Source of the DNA: Procambarus clarkii
Lineage: Eukaryota; Arthropoda; Malacostraca; Decapoda; Cambaridae
Length of the DNA: 64,000 bases
Direction of reading: 5' to 3'
NCBI RefSeq assembly: GCF_040958095.1
Contig: NC_091188.1
Location: 3,847,140 to 3,911,139, forward strand
Positions 29,001 to 43,500 of this stretch are shown here, piece by piece (the first letter of the stretch is position 1; each line of letters starts with the position of its first letter). The notes below the pieces were generated by a model, which saw nothing but the letters and a program-made list of their open reading frames with translations, was not told where the DNA came from and ran no database searches. The translations under genes were made by a program, and so were the position numbers.

Positions 29001-32000
29001 ATTTTATCTAATCATAGCATTAGATTTTGTGAACAAAAGGAAATTTCCTTTCATTGATCAAATTCACTCGCCTATTATAATCTGAAGAAGAAGCCTTCTT
29101 TCTCTTCCTTTTCTTATCATCTTCACTGTCTGAAGAGGATATTTGGAATGATCTCTTCTTCCTGGGCCTAGAAGAAACAGAAAAAAGTATAGTATTAAAG
29201 TATAGTATTAATTACTATTCAGATATATAAACCACATAATAATTTAATAATTTATTGTGTCGGGGAACATCTTGCGCGGATCTCCATCATGTCATATGAC
29301 GTGATGCGCAATTTATAGCAAGTTACTCAACACGTCATATGACATGTTGTGCAGTTTAAGGGTTAAACAAGAATCCAGAGTCCCCTTCGAAATCAGAAAC
29401 AGCTGGGAGACCATGAGGGCCAAAGAAGTAACTGCAAAGACACTTTTGTCCAGGAAATTGCCAATGACAGTACAGAGGACCAGAGAACTGACTGGGATGA
29501 AACCAGAAGCACCTAGAGAGAAAGGTAAGACCAATTCCAACACAGGTGCCAGGAGCCCAAGGAAAATGTATGCTGAGAATGGTCTGCAGAAAAAAAAGTA
29601 AGGGCAGATGGTTGCTGAAATACCGGTAAGAGGGGGTGGAAAGACACTTCTGGAGCATTTAACAAAATTCTGCACCACACATTGGCCATTTTTGGAAAAG
29701 GGTAGAATCTTATGGAATACAATAAGTCTTCCACTACTTGTTCAAATTTCCAATGCTAGCCACAAGTATGATGAATATACATTTTGTAAAACTGCACTAT
29801 TCAAAACTAAATTTGCCATAAACAATTATAATATAAATTGTTCTTGGCAGTCCAAGAATTATCAAACAAAACATTTTCATGAAAGTATAAATGGTTAAAG
29901 TGATTTTAAATCTGCATAACGCCCTTGACTGTACAGCAATAAAGCACAATCATACCTGCAATAATGTAGAGAACTAACACAACTTAAAATGAAAATTGGT
30001 TTAATAGCACTTACGATTCCTCAAAGTCGCTGTCGTTTTCATCATCACTCTCAATTTCAGCCTTTTCATCCTCGGCACCATCCTCATCCTCAGACGATAT
30101 ATTTAAATTCATATACCCTTTTTTGTATACTTTTGGAACATACTGAAAAAAAAATCCAAACTGTCAAATCCATTTGGGTACTCTACAACTGCTGCTCATC
30201 ATCAGAGCATATATAAAAGATGTCACAGAATATCCAGAAAAAATTCTATATATATATTGTATATATATATATCCTAATAGCCAGGACACGCTACTTGGCC
30301 TACTATGCAAGGCCCAATTTGCCTAATAAGCCATGTTTTCTTGATGTTATATATTTTTCTAATCTGTTCTTATGAAATGATAAAGCTTTCCATTACATTA
30401 TATATGAGTTTCATTTTTTAATTCGAGTTAAATCTAACATAGAAATATGACCAAACCTAACAAACCCTACCTAACCTATCTTAACCTAACTTAAATTAGT
30501 ACAATTAAGTCAGCAATTCATGTTCTTAATATAATAATATTAATTCAAATAAGCAAATTAGATTTTTTTTGGTTCAATACCAAAAATCACTCTGCCTATT
30601 AGGCAAATCAGGCCTTGTTTACTAGGCCGAGTAAATATATTCCTATTTATGGACATGTACATTTATGGACATAAATACAGTATATATAATGGAGACCATT
30701 TCCAACTATGGGCAAAACTTCGTTCAACTAATCTTCTTTATTCTCAGGATATCACAAATCTTCCCCTTTGCTGATATTGAGTTAATTTGGTTATAAATTG
30801 TGTCCCTAGGAGGCTACATCACCCAATAACCAAACAGACCCTTCTTTCATCACCATATATACTGTACTGAAAGATTCAAGTTTATACACAAGACATTCTC
30901 CAAATATTGCACAGACACAAACCCTTCTAGTTATCAATTCTAATGGAAACATAAGGTATTGCTTTAACTAATACCTAATTCTGGTATTAAAATATTAGAA
31001 TAACAAAATTCTAAGCCAGAATTATGAGTACACTCAGTTCTGAACAGAGTAGCAACAACTGATCAAGACAGAATCGATATGTGTTTGAGTGATTGACTTT
31101 AAACATTCCTGCCGAGCCACAACAGTGAGGTCAACTATCCAGTTTAGATATACTGTACTGTACTTCAACACAGCTGTTTAACATGTATCATATGATTACC
31201 TCCTCCCCAGATTCCTCTCCACTTCCTTGCTGTTGTTTCTCCTCCTCTTTTTTTCGCTTTTTCTCTTCATATTTCTTTCTCTCCTTTTCTTCTTCCTCTG
31301 GATCTTCTTTCAGCGTTTCTGTAGGACAGAGAGAGAGACGGGCATAACTATAAAATACAGTTATTTAATCTCTCAGTACTAAGAAATTCTTGGTACAAAA
31401 ATGTATCGGCATAAAATAGAACACACAAAAATTTAAATTAAATTTAGATTCTCTCAGAACCTGTGTAAATACTGGTTTGGAAATAGAGTTGTTGATGGTT
31501 TGGTTATGTACATAACCAGACCATCACCAGATATATACTCACAAACATCACCAAAACAATCAATATAAATAGACAATATAAAGCGACAACAGAAGACCAT
31601 CACCAGCCCACTTTTTTCTTAACCGGTATACTGTAAATGGCTAGAAGGCAGGACATAAAGAGCAGATTTCACTCCCCCGTAGTCACTGATAACCGAGCAC
31701 TGACAGGAAAGCACTTTCACCACTATACTGAAGTCTTAACCATTTCAAGCAAATACGTCAAGCTAACACTACAGTACTTTGTTTTGTTAAAAACTCTCAA
31801 ACCCAGTAATTTTACTAGATACATAAATAGACAAAATAAACTACACAACATGAAGTAATTTTCACAAACCATCCTGCTCATCCTCCTCGTCCTCTTCATC
31901 ACTACTCATCAGAATCTGCTTCTTCATTTTCTCATTTAATGAAATGCCACCTTCTTTTTTCTTCTTTTTATTCTTATCACCACCATTTTCGTCCTCGTCC

Positions 32001-35000
32001 TCCTCCTCTTCGTCCTCGTCCTCATCTTCTTTGTCAATGCTGATATCGAGTAAACCTTCTTTTTTCTTCTTTACAGCCCCTTCCTTCTTTACTTTCTTAT
32101 TCGATTTATTTTCCTTTTCATCCACATCATCATTTTCACCTTCCTCATCTTCACCTTCCTCCTCCTGCTCGGATTCTGATTTTACAAACTTCTTCTTGCA
32201 TTTGGGAGCAGGTTTTGAGTACTTTGTCATCTTGAAACTGAAAAGAAAAAATTGTTACAAGAAGTTTTGCAAATAAGCCAAAAGAAAATGGCTCATATGC
32301 TGCACAGTAGTCAAAACATTGTAATATATTCTCTCAATCTACAGTTAATAAAAAAAATTAAATAAAAAGAATAGAAGTTAGTAACAGTTGATTGACTGAC
32401 AGTTGAGAGGCGAGCTAAAAGAGCAGACCTCAACTCCCGCAAGCACAACTAGGTGAACTAGGAACCCAGAAACTGCTTATCCTATGTTGGGGACTTTTGA
32501 ACCACTCTGTACAGTAAAACGGATACAAATAGTTTAGACCTGAAGAAAAACAGAGAATACAAATAAAAAGAATACAAGAAATAACAACAGTACTTACTTC
32601 ATTAGCTTTGTAAACTCTTTGTCAGATTCTTCTTCATCAGCATCACAGTCATCGCTGTCAAATGTACGTCTATTACCTAAGTAAAGCTCTGGGAAATCTG
32701 TGACATAAACAAAATCCTCTTCCTTAATTTTGTCCTTCACAGATGAACTAAGTTCTGTAAGGTCCACCTGACACTTGTCCTTCAGTTGCTTTTCTTTCAG
32801 TTCTTCTCTTTCTTCCTCAGTAAGTGTCTTTCTAAGTGTTTTTAACTGCTTCTTTGCAACTTCATCTTTTTTGAGAGATTTTTTATAGTTCTTCTTTTTG
32901 CAGCGAGGTTTTGGTTTGTCTTCAAGATCATCTTCACTTTCGCTCTCTAGAAGTGCAGCTTTTGCTTTCTGGTTGTCATTCTTTGCGTATGGCTTGCCAT
33001 CTTTTGATTTCTTTTTAATCTTTTTCTTTTTCTTTTCAGATGTGCTCTCCTCTGAATTAGAACTGGTTTCACTAACAATCTTTTTGCATGGTTCATCACT
33101 TTCTTTCTTAGCTTGACCCTCACCATTTGTTTCACCTTCCCCTCCAGAATCAGAGGCTAACAATGTAGATAATGCCTTCTCATTTTCCTGATTTTCTTTG
33201 CTTTGCTCCTTTCTGCTGGCTTTCTTATGTTTCTCTTTATTTCCTTCTATGTGCGCTTCAGAAGACTTTCCATAATATTGTTCGCTTTCACTTTGTTCTT
33301 CTTCTTCATCATCTTTTTCTTTACTGTGTTTGCTTAATTTTTTTTTATTCTTAGTTTTAACTGTATCCAGATCCTTACCTTCATCCTCTTCCTTCTCCAC
33401 CTTTTCACCTTCCTCCTCCTCGTCTCCATCTTCCTTCTCCTCATCTCCATCTTCCTTCTCCTCGTCTCCATCTTCCTTCTCCTCTTCTCCATTTTCCTTC
33501 TCCTCTTCTCCATCCTCCTCCCTTTCAGATTCTTTCTTTGATTTCTTTGCTTTCCTCTTTTTCTTTTTAACAGGCTCTCTGTCTGCCTCTCGTCTTCTCA
33601 TTTCTTCATCGGTGTCTTCTTCTACTGAACTTTCTGAACTATCTTCAACAAGTCCTAGGAGAACATCTTCGTCCTCGTCCTCATCATTGGTTTTTCTTTT
33701 GTTTCGTTTTCTGGTTGATTTTCTGCATTCTTGAGAATCTTCATCTTTATTTTCTGTGCCTCTTCTTTGATGTCTTCTCAGTCTTTCCATTTTCTTATCT
33801 TCTTCTTTCTTTGGCTTATTTCTTTTCCTCAGGACCCTCTCATCTTCCTTATGTTTATTACCTCTTTTCTTTTCACCCCTTTCTTCGTGTCGTCGCCTTT
33901 TTTTGGAATGTTTACCTTCCTTATCTTCTGTATTTTTCTTTTCCTTAGTTTTCTTAACCCTGTCATCATCTTCCTCATCATCACTTCCCTGTTTTTCTTC
34001 CATTTTTTCATCATCTTCATTTAGATCATCCTTTGTCGTTTTTGTATCATCTTGGTTATCTTCATCATCATCTTCATTTGGTACTTCCTTAACTCTTTTA
34101 CTTTTACCATCTTCTTCTTTTAATTCTTTTATATCTCCTTTCCAATTATCAATGTCATCATCCTTAAGATTTTTCACATTTTTCTCATCCTTTTCTTCCT
34201 TCTCCTCTTCCTCATCTTGTTTTTGAACTTTAATCTTTTTCTTTGCATCATTTTCATCAGCTTTGCTATCTTTCATTTTAACATCTTTTTCCACTTTCCC
34301 AGACTTTTCTTCCTCACTTTCTTCACTATCCTTTTTCTCAGATTGACTAACACTGCTCTTCAACTTTTCATCATCATTATCATCATTGTCAATTTCACTT
34401 TCAGACTTATCAATTGTGCTGGCCTTGTCCTTCTTGGATTTTGTTGAAGATTTTTTCTTAAGTTCTGCTTCAGAAAAAATACTATCCTCATCATTGGATT
34501 CTGCTTTTAACTTCCTCAGCCTCCTTGAAGTTCTGGATTTTTTAGAATCTCCTTCACTCTCGTTATGTTCTTCTGCACTAGATTTAGCGTCATCTTTGAG
34601 ATCATCGTCATCCATATTCCCTTCGCTGTACCTCTGGGCATTCTTTCGTTTCTGGCGGGTCTCTGGTTGTTTATCTTTCAATTTCTCCCTCTCTCTGGTG
34701 GACCTTGTGGATCTTGTACTTCTTCTCGTAGGTTCTTTTTTGAGTCTATCAAATGCATCTTCATTTTCTTCATCACTTACGTCATGTTCTGGAGCACCAA
34801 CATCATTACTCCCATCACTTAACATTTCACCTATATTGTTTTCAAGATCTGGAAGTGAATGACCATCATCAGAGCTCAATGCAGCCTTACTGGAATCTTG
34901 GCAATCATCAACTTCCATTGGTGAATCCTCTACTTTGTTAGATTTTGCATCTTTTGCGCTGGAACATTTGCCTTTATCCATTTTGCCTTCTACTTTACTT

Positions 35001-38000
35001 TTATCCTCAACATTACCTGCACCATCACTATCTTCACTCTCAGTAGACTTTTTCTGGGTCTTCTTATTCTTATGAATTTCTTTCTTCTTATCTTCACACA
35101 ATTTTGAGTTACTAATTATTTCGTCACTCTCTTGGCATGTATTTAAATCTTTACCAGATGTACTTTGTGCATTACAGTCCTCAGCTTCTACATCAGGCTT
35201 TTCTGTCAACTCTTTACTTCCTGAAGACACACTTTCTGTAAATTGTTTAACATTATTTTCCAACTCACATTCCATTATTTCAAAGTTATTCCGAACAGCA
35301 TGTAACTGTTTCATAATGCGCTTCCCAGCTTTTTCTGTTGCTTCTTGGGAATATTTATTTTCTTTCCATTTGGAGTCAATTGTCTTTACATTTTTCATGC
35401 ACAAAGACAGCATCTCAGACATATTATCAATGGCTTCCCTGAGCCAACTCTGAATGCCATCTTCTGGTACTTTTTCTTTGCTCTTCTTTGCACTTGTACT
35501 TTTTGCATTTCTTGAGCCTTTCTTTACAGTTTTTTTCTCAGGAGACTCCAGCAAAGCTCTTTCTATTCGCTGTTTCTTCAGCACATCAAATTTTTTCTTC
35601 ATGTTCTTTGTCCTCAGCTCATTCCTGTAAAGATAAAATACCACAAAATAAGTAATGATTTTGTGTGCATATAAATATGGTATTAATTAACACTTTCGCG
35701 CCCCGGGCATGCGCGCTGCAAACTTTGACGTCATGCCTCCGGCGGTGCGGGCGAGCGTGCGGCGACACTGAAATGTGTATACTCGTTCCAGTTTTTTCAC
35801 CTTAATTCTCATGCTACGTTGTTCATTTTAGTATCATTGTGTTCGCAATAGAATTCCCTACGGGTGTATATGTATATAAGGGCCAAAAGCCCGGCGTGAC
35901 TTCCTACAGCAAAGCCTAAAGTCGGCAAAAGTTACCCGTGAGCGCACAAAATCAGTAAAATGTGTATACTCGTTTCAGTTTTCTCACCTTAATTTTCATG
36001 CTACGTCATTAGTTTTGGTATCACTATGTTCGCAATTAAATTCCCTGCAGGTGTATATGCATATATTACCCAAAAGCCCGGCGTGACTCCCCTTAGCAAA
36101 GCTTAAATTTACTTGTGAACGAGCACCAATTGGCACACCCGCAACCAAATGTGTATACTCGTTCAGTTTAATAACATAAATTTTTGAGTTACGTCTTTCA
36201 TTTTGGTATCAAATTGTTCGCAATATAAAGGCGTGTTTTTTAAAACTAGTCCCATAATAATAGAGCAATAAATGTAATTTTAACAAATATTTATAATTTT
36301 GGATGCACATCATAAAATTATTTATATCTTTCCAGTGTTCTGAAATCAATTTTCGTGTTACATCTTTCATTTTGGTATCAAATTGTTCGCAATCTAAAGG
36401 CACGCATTTTAAAACTAGTCCCATAATAATAGCACAATAAAAAGAATTTTAACAATTATTTTAAAATTTGGACCAAAAACGCATTTACTGTATTATCTTT
36501 CCAGTGTACCGACATCAATTTTCTTGTTACATCCTTCATTTTGGTATCAAATTGTGCGCACTCAAAGACGCTCATTTTAAAACCACTCTCAGATTGATCA
36601 GATAAAATTTAAATTTTTAACACATATTATGGACGCCCAATGTGGACGCTGCTCGTGTCACCGACTCGGACTCGAGAGAAAAAATTCTAACGCCAGGAGC
36701 GTTGCCGGAGAGCAAAAGTGTTAAATATGTGTATGCTCTTTGTGAGTCCTGTTAATTCTCCTGAAAATTTTAGATTTTAGTAATGTCTCCACTAACTATT
36801 TTCTCTTTCAATGACATAAGGTTTCCATTTTTTAGTCTCTTCCTAGAGCACACATGGAGGGTTTCGGGACTACTACTACTACTACTCTCCGACACTGGCC
36901 TTGGGCTAGGCTCGACTCACCTCTCTGGGAAGGGAGAGAAGATGGGTCACCAATCCTTAACTATTCACCCAGCAGTAACTGAGGACCATGTTGTAAGCCA
37001 ATTGGCAGATCATAATCCAGGGAAAAGTGTTAGGGTAATGCTATATAAAATTTGTGGGAGTGAGAGACTAATCCTGTTAACTGGAGTTTGAAGTTATCTG
37101 CTTATATATACCAACCTGTGTAAAGAAGAAAAAGCATCGAAACATCAGATTAAATTTTACTGATACAACTACAAAGGCCAATACCACTAATAAACATTGC
37201 CACACCTTTAGCCCAAAGATACCCAAGGGTTCAGGTGAATCAGCCCTCGAACACTTAACATGCAGAAAAAACAAGCAAAGAAATTTAATCAATTTTTAGG
37301 TCTGCAGTTAACTGGTTAAAGTTGCCTCCTTTTGAGGGCCTCGGGTAATGTATGGACATTCCTGGGCAGTCACCTCAAATCGGTGATCTGGGATTGGCCA
37401 GATACCTCCTTGCAAGCCTGCTGCTGCTATGTATGCTGTGACAGCATACCTCATATGAGGTTTCCTACTCTATTGTTAAACATCTCTTAAGTTCAAACAT
37501 ACAGTATATAATATTCTATAAAATATAGCTGAATGGCACATGGACAGTTTCATTTGGATGCTATGCAGTTTTGTTGCATGCCAATGGTTAGCCTTTCTGT
37601 GTCTGCCATTATACCTGTGGGGGGGTCTTACTTTATTGTTATAAAAATTACTTTCTCCAGGCACTCCATTATTCTAATCCCAAATGGCTTTCTCCAGAAT
37701 TTTACAAGGAATGAATGTGTGACACTGATCTATAATTTTGTGCCTCCAGTCTTCCTTTTTAGAATATTGGACCCACATTTACCATTTTCTCCGATTTCCA
37801 GCTCTCATGTCAGAGTGTTTTATTGAAATTTTTCATTAGCACATGACAAAGTAATTCTTCAGCCTCATTCAGTAACCATGGTGATATTAAGTTTGGTCCT
37901 TTTGTAATATATTAATGTGTTAAAGCAATGTTAGTTAACAAGTGCACCCGAGGCACTTTCACTTATGGAACACATCTAGCAGAAGCAATATTTTTTATCA

Positions 38001-40478
38001 GGTTATCCATTACATTATCTAAACCCTCATTTAATTTAATATCAAATATAAATCATTGCATATACACACACACACAACATGCAAACTGGCAGTCTGAAAA
38101 TAAGCAATATATACTATATAGACATATAATAGCCAGTACTATACTACAAAGCATAATTTCTCATTAGCCTTATTGACATGCTGTTTAGAGTCTGATAACT
38201 GCTTCGTTGTTTCAAGTGTTACCAGAAATTCTAGAACCACCGATAAAGCTCATTGTTTAGACCTAACACTATAGATGTAAACAGAGATTGCTTCACCTGC
38301 TTTTCACAGAAGCATATAAGCATTAAACACAGCCATGTAATATAATATGCAAGGGTTCCATAAGACTGAATAAGAACTAACAAGACTGCATGGCTCAAAT
38401 AGACTACAAGCAGAAATAAAACTATATATAAAAAACTAGCTTAATAAAACTGCATTAATACTTAAAATCTAGACAGCCACAATTTTAAGATTATAATAAT
38501 GAAAATGGTACCTGTAAACAATTAAGACAAATATATATGGAAATAATCCTAATGACCTACAAACTTCTTAATCACTAAGTACTTAATATTACAAAAGGCT
38601 ACTAGAGATTATAATACAAATTACCTGGAGAGGTTAGCATCTTGCTCCTCCGAGTTCTTAAGGTTGCTGAGAATGGTACGGTGTAGGGCTCGGAGCTCCA
38701 TCATGGGAGAGGGATCACATACGTAACATGCCCAGTTTTCTGTTGTTTCTGCATTCTTCAGCTCTGAGCGTCCCATTGTACGCTTTACACATCTCTGAAC
38801 AGAAAAAAAAAAAAAGATGAAGTGGGAAAAGGGAAGGTGGATGAGGAGAGAAGGGAGGGAGGAAGGAGAAATGATTAAATTTCACTTAACAAATGTGTTC
38901 ATATTACATATAAACAAATAGTTAAATGCCCACAGAGAAATTTCAATCTATCTTCCAAAAATTATAATACAGATAGCAGCTGCAGGAAGAGTATGTACAA
39001 AATATGGAATGTTTTGTACTACTGACTTTGTTAAGACCCCGAGAAAGAAAGCGACTACCAAACCTAACCTTTCCAGTCTAATGGAGTACATGTATGTACT
39101 ATACTAAATTATGCCTAGCACTGCAAATTTAGGCCTAAGAGACATTATATCACATTGTTCCAGTTTTTGTTATGTCATTTAGTATACCAATAGCAGACTT
39201 GTTTTGGGCATAACAGTCCATTTTTTTACATATAATCCATATTTGTATAGATACAGTAGTATCATTTTCAAGGATGGGTTGAATTTCAAACTGTAATAAC
39301 CAGAGCAATAAGATGTAATCCACAACAGTAAAACCACTTCATTCAGGTGGATCCCCTGATCACCTGGGCTTCGAAATCATAAAAATGTTACCCTAGAACA
39401 ATCTAATTTTATTATTATGATGGTTATGGTGGATTTATTGCTGTAGATATATTTTTGCCTTATTTTGTTACTTCATCATAGGTTGTAGCACAACAATTGG
39501 CACCACTGCCATTCCTATTATTAATGTTGACATTACAGTCTGGATTCAACAGTATGCAGCACTAAGTTTCATGATAACTTATGAGCCAGATAGGTAAACA
39601 TCACAACAGACACTGAAATAGAGCTCAGATGCTGTACTGTATTGATGCAAAATTGTTAGAGTCAAAGTGGAAGGGGGAAGCCAAGATGATGGAAATCTGA
39701 GTAGGGAAGGCATATCCAGGCCATCGACTGGAACCAGTAAACATGCCCTTAGAAAAGCGGAGGAGAGTCCAGCTCATTCTGGGATGGGGGAATAAGAAAA
39801 TACATCCACTCTGAGCAACATCCCTCCCTGCCAAGGAAAAGATTCAAACTCCAAAGAAGGTCAAAAGGCAGCCAAGGTCACTGCTTTCAGTGATTATAGT
39901 TCAATTTCAGTATGCATTGCTTCATTTCTCAGAGGCTGTCTACTGCCTGTAGAATTACTACATATAATGGTGAGTACATAAAGGAATAGTGAGAGGTTGT
40001 CTTTGGCAAGCAAGCAGCCAAGCTAAAACCAGGAAAGATGCTCCTTATATTGCACTCCACCCCCCACTCCCCACACCCCTCTCCTATTACAGGCTTTGCA
40101 AAGGGGTTGTCTGGTAATATTACCACTAAAGAGCAGTATTACCAGACAATCCCAGAGCTACTCAAAGAAGTACAGTTTGCCACTAAGATAGTTTAACTAC
40201 AAATGAGGGAACTGGATGATCTAATTCGACCATAGCTGGAGAAACACACACAGCACACATGGTCACAATATGCAAGATTTTCCAGGGTATTATTTATATG
40301 TGGACAAAGACAGGCTGTTTAAAAGATACAAGACCACGACAGAGAGACAAATGGAAGATGAACACCGAAATGTGCCAGAGATAAAATAAAATATTTCTTC
40401 AGTGTAAGTGTAAGTGTAAGATTTGAGTAGAATCCCCCAAGAGTAGTAGTGGAGATTTTCTCCATATACAGAATCTGG

Positions 40479-40545
<67 letters not shown>

Positions 40546-43500
40546 CATGGGATTTGAAAAACAATACCTTGCTTTTCTGTATCAAAGTTGAAGAAATATA
40601 ATTTATTTTTAATACTATGACTACAAAATCAATGACATTTTTGTCTAAATTAAGGAAGGGCATGTTAGTATTCTCTGTACAATAACAAGTATTGTCCTGT
40701 AATTTGTGTGGTCAACTACAACAAAAAATCAAATTGTTTACCTTACAAAAGCCATTGAAGCAGTTTTCTTGTTCGCAGCACAAGAGATCACCTCCTTCTG
40801 CACATAATCGGCAGTATTCATCATACCCTTCTTCATCCTTACAATATTTGCCTTTTCCATAGTATTTCCGGCATCTCTGTATGATAAAAACATTACTGTA
40901 GCAAAATACCCTTAAAACAACAAAATACAGAACTGTATTGTAAATAGGGGGTTAAAAAGATATTTAACGTACTATACAAAATAAATTAATTGTAAAGTTC
41001 ATAACAGACTGACTCGTAACAGACAGGAAAAGACAAAAGGTCTCGCAAACAATAATTGGAGTTTCATTTCAATTATAACATTATCAAAGCAGTTTTGAAG
41101 TTTTGAACAGCAAGAGACAAAAATGGTTATAACAAAAGCAGAGGCCGAAATGTTTTGGTTGTAAAAGGAAGATTGAGAAGCATATACCTTGTCCAGCATA
41201 TCTAAACAAAATAAATAATGTAACAGTTACAAGTTGACTTATCAGTTCTTCTATTTTCTTTACTCTTCCTACAATCTGGACCGGGATGGGGTTATGGGAG
41301 TTCTTCTACTCCCCAAGCCCAGCCCGAAGCCAGGCTTGTCTTGTGAGAACTTGGTCTACCAGGCTGTTGCTTGGAGCGGCCTGCAGGCCCACATATCCAC
41401 CACAGCACAGTTGGTTTGGCCACCTATGTTTCCCCTTTTATCTATCAGCTTCTTTTTTAACAGTTTCCTCAACTGTAACTTTGTTTCCTCCTCCTCTCTA
41501 TGACTTGTCTTCAGTTCCTCCATTTCCTTCATTATTTCCTCACATTATTTTCTTATAGTGAATTATTCAAGTCCACTGTGCCTTTTCACAGTTCTCTTGT
41601 TTTCAAGTCCTTCCCTTGTATAACCTCAATGTTTTTTACTTTGTTCAATCAACCTGCCTCCAATCAATACTTCTAGCATTGTGATTTCTTTGTGTAACTT
41701 CTAGTATTTGTCTCCCGTAAGTTGTCTTGAACGAGTCCTTATTTATTTTCAAATGCAGTTCTAATGTTTGCCCACTTCCCATATACTGCCAATTTATAAG
41801 TGCATCTGATGTGTGTGCGTGAGGGAATAATGTCCACTTTTAAGTCTTTTTTCTTTATCCAATTCATGCAATTCCTTTTCCTTTATGGTGTAGATTCCTG
41901 GTCACCTGCCTTCCTTTCCAGCCTTCATAACACTTAAACTTGTTGAGGTTGAACTCTAACAGCAATTTGTTTGCCCACTCAGCATTTATGTCAATATCAT
42001 CCTGTAATTTTCTGCTATCATCATTTTTTTCAATTTCCTATTAGCGTTGCACCATCTGCAAACACTGACATACATGAGCAAACTCCTTCAGGTAGGTCCT
42101 AGGGCTCACTTCCTTGAATTGGTTCATTCTCTTCAATTCCTCTACTTCAGCAATGATGTTTGCTCATATTTATAACTCCTTAATTTCATTTTAAAGTTCC
42201 CTATAGTTATTTTGAGTTCCAAATATCCCCTTTCACTCCCTGGGTTAAGCCCTGGTTCTTTTCTCTCTGACTATGACGCTTCCTCTCCAGTCTATTCTTC
42301 AGCCATCCCCACTTCCCAGCTCGTGCATTATGTACTTGTTCTAGATTTATGTATTATATATACATAGGTCTCATCTAGCCACTGAGTCTCTAAGCACAAC
42401 CCAAGATATGGAAAAACTCAAGAAAACTACATTATGGGGAGGACTCGTAGGCATCAGAACATAACTGTTCAGAGACAACATTCACTAAACAGCATGCCAG
42501 GAATGATAACCCTAAAACCCCAGTTGAAGCAATCTAATAAACATGAGACATGCAAGGTAAATAGCAAATATTATTGCGATGAACATAATAAAGCACAAAA
42601 CCCATCAATGAAACATAAAATAACTGAAAATCCAGTCGTTAAGAAAAATAAATAGTCTTGATAGTTGCCAGTCAGATAGCAAGGCGAGAGTGTAAAGGAC
42701 TAGTGCTGCCATCTTTCATTGGGAGGAGGAAGCAGCTGAGGTAGTATTTTGGTTGCTTGAGGCAGTTTTTAATTTTGATATATGTTCATATCAGATATAT
42801 ATGAACATATTCTTTTGTGAGTTTTTGTAGCCCTTTTCAGCCTTATGGGCAGGCTTTCCCCCTCAGTGTGTGTAGTGTCTTACGACACCCTCAGTCCCCC
42901 TTCCCCCACCTGACATGAAAAAGGTTGAGAATCCTGGTCAGATAGAGAAGCCACTGAGGGAATCACCCCAGTGTCACTTAAGGTCATACACCACCACTAT
43001 AACAAGCATTTTTCTTTTTAAAACTGCCCACCAGGGGGTTACACTGCCAAAATTATAATAAAAACCTCCCCTTGACCATCACTAAGTGCTGTAAGTTTTC
43101 AGTAAATATGCAATAGCATTCTCAAGATAGCTTGCAGAAGCCACTAAAAAATTATCTAGAGAAAATGTTACAAGTATATATTCCTACCAGAAATACCTGC
43201 ATATTTACATTGCAAATATAACCTTATGTGTGTGTTCCTTGCCTTATACGTAAAATATTTGCAAATGAATGATAGTGCACACCTTATGTAGAAAATCTAA
43301 GGAAGAGATTACCTACCTTACATATAAACACTTTAAGTACCGGATGAGTGTGGACCAAGGACCTTAACTGGTGATTCACTTGCTCATTGCAAGAGGTGCA
43401 CCGGATTACCGACCCACTGAGACGCTTAACAAGTTCTGTGTAACAAAAAGTAATTTTATCATATGAGAAAGTTAATGTTCTGTGCAGTATATGCTTTAAT

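Noticed and set aside
33330..34226. Plus-strand open frames of Ser/Phe-rich sequence opposite ATRX exon 9 (also 31944-32276)
   Set aside because: They are antisense shadows of GA-rich Lys/Glu codons in the ATRX exons.
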